This document shows, piece by piece, positions 40,647 through 44,615 of a stretch of 44,615 nt of DNA. Origin of the DNA: Anaerolineaceae bacterium. GTDB taxonomy: Bacteria; Bacillota; Clostridia; Lachnospirales; Lachnospiraceae. Every line of letters starts with the position of its first letter. Position 1 is the stretch's first letter. A program made the translations under genes and the position numbers. The stretch spans positions 49,989-94,603 of the forward strand of contig SHOH01000001.1 in assembly GCA_004294845.1 (NCBI GenBank). The letters run 5' to 3'. A model generated the notes under the pieces. It searched no databases and was not told the origin of the DNA. It worked only from the letters and a program-made list of their open reading frames with translations.

Positions 40647-40658
40647 GAAACCGATTTC
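40647..40658. promoter_or_regulatory. Candidate operator/cre GAAACCGATTTC
   Basis: TGAAACCGATTTCT matches the CcpA cre consensus TGWAANCGNTNWCA at 13 of 14 positions; also fits a LacI-family operator. Confidence 0.5.
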
Positions 40659-40680
40659 TCGACTATCTTCTTAGACAAAA

Positions 40681-41664
40681 ATGCGAGGGGGAAAGCAATT
40701 GAAAACTATAGCAAACAAATTAGATAGGTCATCTGTAATAACCAGGAAAAAAAGAGGGTTTTTTAGAAATATAGTTCGACATAAGACTTTGTTGTTTATG
40801 TGCACACCAGCAATTTTATTCTTTTTTGCATTTAGCTATATGCCACTGCCGGGAATTTATGTCGCATTTGTAAAGTATAACTATCGAGGTGGTATTTTTG
40901 GAAGTAAATTCGTTGGTTTTGATAACTTCAAGTTCCTCTATACCTCTGGAAAGCTATTTGATCTAACAAGGAATACTATTTTATATAATTTAGCATTTAT
41001 TATTCTTGGTAATCTGGTGGCTGTATTTATGGCAATTCTTTTAAATGAACTTCGAGCCAAATATTTCAAGAAAGTCAGCCAGACTATGATGTTTTTACCA
41101 TATTTTATATCTCATGTATTAGTAGGGCTTCTTGTGTATAACCTTTTAAATTATGATTACGGGTTTGTGAATTCTGTATTAACCAATCTTGGATTAGAAA
41201 GATGGGGACCTTATTCAAATGCTAAAGTATGGCCTGTGCTGATTGTTCTTATACAACTTTGGAAGGACACAGGATATAGTTCAATTGTATATTTTGCAGC
41301 AATTATGAATGTTGACTCAGAAATTATTGAGTCAGCACGTGTGGATGGAGCCAACGGATTTCAGAAGATACGATATATTATTTTGCCAAGTCTGAAACCG
41401 ACAGTAATCATTCTTCTATTATTTGCTATGGGCGGTATCGTAAGAGGTAACTTTGGTTTATTTTACAACATTATCGGAACCAATCCTATGCTTTATCGTA
41501 CAACTGATATAATTGAAACTTATGTGTATCGAGCAACAATGACGGACTTTAATTTCTCTACAGCTTCAGCAGTTGGTTTTTATCAATCAATTATTGGTTT
41601 TGCTATGGTTATGATTTGTAATTACGTAGTGAAGAAGATTGAGCCGGACTATTCATTATTCTAG
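40681..41664 (+). CDS. ABC sugar transporter permease, LplB-like
   Basis: MCTPAILFFFAFSYMPLPGIYVAFVKYNYRGGIFGSKFVGFDNF; EAA-type loop ESARVDGANGFQKIRYIILPSL. Confidence 0.93.
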   Translation: MRGGKQLKTIANKLDRSSVITRKKRGFFRNIVRHKTLLFMCTPAILFFFAFSYMPLPGIYVAFVKYNYRGGIFGSKFVGFDNFKFLYTSGKLFDLTRNTILYNLAFIILGNLVAVFMAILLNELRAKYFKKVSQTMMFLPYFISHVLVGLLVYNLLNYDYGFVNSVLTNLGLERWGPYSNAKVWPVLIVLIQLWKDTGYSSIVYFAAIMNVDSEIIESARVDGANGFQKIRYIILPSLKPTVIILLLFAMGGIVRGNFGLFYNIIGTNPMLYRTTDIIETYVYRATMTDFNFSTASAVGFYQSIIGFAMVMICNYVVKKIEPDYSLF

Positions 41665-41681
41665 GAAAGGAGAATTTGGCA

Positions 41682-42584
41682 ATGAACAAAAAGAAAAATA
41701 GAGTTAAGCTAGACATCTCGGATAAGATTATACGGGTTTTTGGTTACATTTTTGTAACCATTTATGCATTAGCATGTGTCTTTCCATTTTTGCTTATCCT
41801 TGGAACTTCCTTCAGTACAGAAGCCATTGTACGGATTGAGGGTGTACAACTTTTTCCGGCTGAATTTACTACCTTTGCCTATGAAATGATTTTAAAGGGC
41901 GGAACAATTTGGGGTTCATATGCCGTGACAATAATTATGACAGCAAGCGGTACAGCATTAGGGCTTAGTATTATTGCTATGACAGGATATGCTTTGCAGA
42001 GAAAAGATTTTCCGTATCGTAATATTATTTCGTTTTATATTTACTTTACCAGTCTATTTTCTGCTGGGCTTGTGCCATATTATCTCTTGATGACTCAAAC
42101 CTACAAATTGAAAGATAGCTATTTGGCTGTATTTTTACCTTTGCTTATGACGCCTTGGCTGATTATTCTTATGAAGAACTTTGTGAAAGCAATTCCCCAT
42201 GAAATGACTGAATCAGGGAAAATCGACGGTGCCGGTGACTTTAAAATATTTATATCTATCATATTACCAATGCTAAAGCCGGCACTGGCTACAATAGGTT
42301 TGTTTTTGGCTCTAGGTTATTGGAATGAATGGTATCAATCATCGCTATTTTTAAGCTCCAGAGTTACCTACAAGCCACTACAATATAACTTATATGAAGT
42401 TATCAATAAAATTCAATCATTGAAGAATTCGATTGCCGCACAGTATATTACACTGGATGACATGCCAACCGAAACACTAAAGATGGCAACTGCAATGATG
42501 TCTACCGGACCAATTATATTCTTATATCCATTCATACAAAAATATTTCATTGGTGGTATAACAATTGGTGCAGTAAAGGGCTGA
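41682..42584 (+). CDS. ABC sugar transporter permease, YtcP/CarB-like
   Basis: PFLLILGTSFSTEAIV; ESGKIDGAGDFKIFISIILPMLKPALATIGLFLALGYWNEW; C-terminal FIQKYFIGGITIGAVKG. Confidence 0.93.
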   Translation: MNKKKNRVKLDISDKIIRVFGYIFVTIYALACVFPFLLILGTSFSTEAIVRIEGVQLFPAEFTTFAYEMILKGGTIWGSYAVTIIMTASGTALGLSIIAMTGYALQRKDFPYRNIISFYIYFTSLFSAGLVPYYLLMTQTYKLKDSYLAVFLPLLMTPWLIILMKNFVKAIPHEMTESGKIDGAGDFKIFISIILPMLKPALATIGLFLALGYWNEWYQSSLFLSSRVTYKPLQYNLYEVINKIQSLKNSIAAQYITLDDMPTETLKMATAMMSTGPIIFLYPFIQKYFIGGITIGAVKG

Positions 42585-42646
42585 TATTAAAGCTGTTATA
42601 ACGATTTTAATAGCATTAGCTATTAAAGAATAAAGGAGGAAAGATA

Positions 42647-44248
42647 ATGAAAAAATTTTTTGCTTTATTACTTGTTATTTTGATGATGGTAAGTATGGCA
42701 GCATGTGGGAAATCCAAGGATGGCGATACAGATACCACTAACAAGACAGGAAACAAGAAATCCGATAGCGGGAAAACTGACGATTCGGACACGGGGGCAA
42801 TTGACACTTCCGAGCATGTAGTTATCACCTATATGACAACCGGTGATAAACCTACGAATGGGGCAACAGAAGAAGTAATGGTAGAACTTAATAAGATATT
42901 AAAAGAAAAGGTTAATGCTGAGTTAGAGATCTACTATATTGGATGGACAGATTACCTATCCAACTACAATCTTACATTAGCTCAGATGGATGGTACAGTA
43001 GACTTAGTAGGTACAGCTTCTGACTGGTTAGATGCATGGCCAAATGCAAAAAATGGTGCCTTCCTAGAGCTGAGCGAAGATATGCTAAAGACCTATGCTC
43101 CTAAGACATGGGCACAAGTTCCTACTGAGAACTGGGAAATGAGTAAGTATAATGGCGAGATTTATCTAATGCCAGAGGATAATTTCGCACAGTGGATCAA
43201 TCACGGTTTCATTTATCGTATGGACTGGGCAAAAGAAGCAGGTCTCACAAATGGTGCACATACTTGGGATGATATGACAACATATTTTGCTTATGTTAAA
43301 GAAGCTTATCCAAATGTTATTCCATGGAACTCTGACGGTTCACATAATATTCAGCTAGCTTCAGGATGGATGGCTTCCCACACAAACTTCCTTCCGATTG
43401 ATGGAATTACTGCAGGTGGATTATATGGTGGTAGTAGGGATGATCTATATACAGTTTGGTCTCCATTCTATGAAGGACCCGAACTTGTGGAATTTGCAAA
43501 GCTTATGAAAAAATGGGATGACATAGGTGTTTGGAAGACAGACGTATTGAACAATACAGGTGTAGATAACAGGGAAGAGATGTATCTTGGGCAGACTTCT
43601 GCTGATCAGCATCATACAGAGACCTGGTATGGTACTGTAGAACCTGAGATGAGAAAACGTTATGATATCGATACAGGATTCTTCTACTTCGGTGAAGAGT
43701 CTAGTAATGTAGTTAGCTTAAATATTACACATGGTGCTATGGCTATCTCTGCAGCATCTAAGAATCCTGAAAGAGCATTAATGGTTTATGATTTAATTAG
43801 AAATGATGAAGAGTGTTATCGTTTATTCAATTATGGTCTTCAAGGAAAACAATACGATCTTGATGAAAATGGTTACAGAATACAACCGGAGGGCTATAAT
43901 AATGATACTGATGCAATCACCATTAACTACTGGTGGGGACGTAATGATGATCTGGAACTGAAGGATGGTAAGAGAAATCATGAAGCTTATGAAAAACTTC
44001 AGGAAGAATATGATAAGGTTAAGATGACCTATCCTTATGGACAGTTTGTAGCCGAAGTAAGTTCCATTCAGGCACAAATTAATAACATTAATGAAATTCA
44101 TACCAACTATATGAGCCAAATAGCTTATGGAAAATACAATGGTTCTGCAGAAGATATTGTTGCAGAATACAGAGCTGCTTTAAAACAGGCTGGTTTCGAG
44201 GATGTTGTTAATGAACTGCAGACACAGGTTAATGACTTATATAAATAA
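42647..44248 (+). CDS. Extracellular solute-binding lipoprotein of the ABC importer
   Basis: Signal peptide with lipobox MVSMAAC; family 1 solute-binding layout; adjacent to LplB/YtcP permeases. Confidence 0.92.
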   Translation: MKKFFALLLVILMMVSMAACGKSKDGDTDTTNKTGNKKSDSGKTDDSDTGAIDTSEHVVITYMTTGDKPTNGATEEVMVELNKILKEKVNAELEIYYIGWTDYLSNYNLTLAQMDGTVDLVGTASDWLDAWPNAKNGAFLELSEDMLKTYAPKTWAQVPTENWEMSKYNGEIYLMPEDNFAQWINHGFIYRMDWAKEAGLTNGAHTWDDMTTYFAYVKEAYPNVIPWNSDGSHNIQLASGWMASHTNFLPIDGITAGGLYGGSRDDLYTVWSPFYEGPELVEFAKLMKKWDDIGVWKTDVLNNTGVDNREEMYLGQTSADQHHTETWYGTVEPEMRKRYDIDTGFFYFGEESSNVVSLNITHGAMAISAASKNPERALMVYDLIRNDEECYRLFNYGLQGKQYDLDENGYRIQPEGYNNDTDAITINYWWGRNDDLELKDGKRNHEAYEKLQEEYDKVKMTYPYGQFVAEVSSIQAQINNINEIHTNYMSQIAYGKYNGSAEDIVAEYRAALKQAGFEDVVNELQTQVNDLYK

Positions 44249-44286
44249 TTAAAATTACTATATAAGGAAATGTAGTTCTTTATTGT

Positions 44287-44343
44287 GAAAGGACGTGTAG
44301 ATACTTCATATTACGCTTGAAGTGTGATTGCGTCCTTTCTTAT
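44287..44343 (+). terminator. Long hairpin/terminator between the solute-binding gene and the GH2 gene
   Basis: GAAAGGACG (44287-44295) / CGTCCTTTC (44331-44339) outer stem, ACTTCA/TGAAGT inner stem, followed by ttattt. Confidence 0.75.
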
Positions 44344-44402
44344 TTAAAAACTGATTTTTTGACTTGAATTGATGCCTGTTAAGCAGACATATGGAGGTAA
44401 TA

Positions 44403-44615
44403 ATGAAAACAATATTGAAAAACTGGCGGTTTTATCGCTTAAGTGGAACAGATGGAAAGACAAGCATGGGTGACGTAGATTACTTTGGTGATTCAGTATT
44501 ACCGGCTTGGGATCGAGGATTTGATGACAGTCAGTGGAAGATGGCTGAGGTACCTCATGATTGGGCTGTTTCCTACCCCTTTGAAGAAAGCAATTCCAGT
44601 GGAACGGGATATTTA
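44403..44615 (+). CDS. Glycoside hydrolase family 2 enzyme, N-terminal fragment truncated by window end
   Basis: Own translation: MKTILKNWRFYRLSGTDGK...AWDRGFDDSQWKMAEVPHDWAVSYPFEESNSSGTGYL; absent from the ORF track because no stop is reached. Confidence 0.85.
   Translation, partial: MKTILKNWRFYRLSGTDGKTSMGDVDYFGDSVLPAWDRGFDDSQWKMAEVPHDWAVSYPFEESNSSGTGYL

Noticed and set aside
1-44615. Anti-phage defence system, prophage or integrated element
   Set aside because: No integrase, transposase, toxin-antitoxin, restriction or phage structural genes were recognised; the window reads as core chromosome plus a glycan-utilisation cluster.

Overview
Chromosomal window with the gene content of a spore-forming clostridial, probably Lachnospiraceae-like, Firmicute (assignment inferred from gene content only). 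From left to right it contains: (1) a surface-glycan cluster with two GT2-plus-multispanning-membrane-protein pairs flanking UDP-galactopyranose mutase; (2) housekeeping and sporulation genes: citrate synthase, an alpha/beta SASP, rsmD, coaD, a coiled-coil protein, ylbJ, pepF, tmcAL, pta-ackA, yceD-like/rpmF, a two-subunit ABC exporter, a yprB-like exonuclease, cardiolipin synthase, ruvAB, zapA, a U32 peptidase, FtsW/RodA plus a PBP, and a NUDIX hydrolase; (3) a polysaccharide-utilisation cluster: GH88, DUF2264, heparinase II/III-like, LacI, LplB/YtcP-type ABC importer with lipoprotein, and a GH2 truncated by the window end. Strongest second-look items: a dispersed palindromic repeat family (core GGTRCCWGGYACC) at three loci, one of which supplies the C-terminal codons of glf; matching operator-like sites over the lacI and ABC-importer promoters; the uronate-glycan cluster, whose enzymes lack obvious export signals; a 15-bp coding minisatellite in the U32 peptidase; and a citrate synthase leader with a terminator-like hairpin between a near-consensus promoter and the gene. 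I found no CRISPR array, tRNA, rRNA, transposase or recognisable defence system. All homology calls are from reading protein motifs, without searches.
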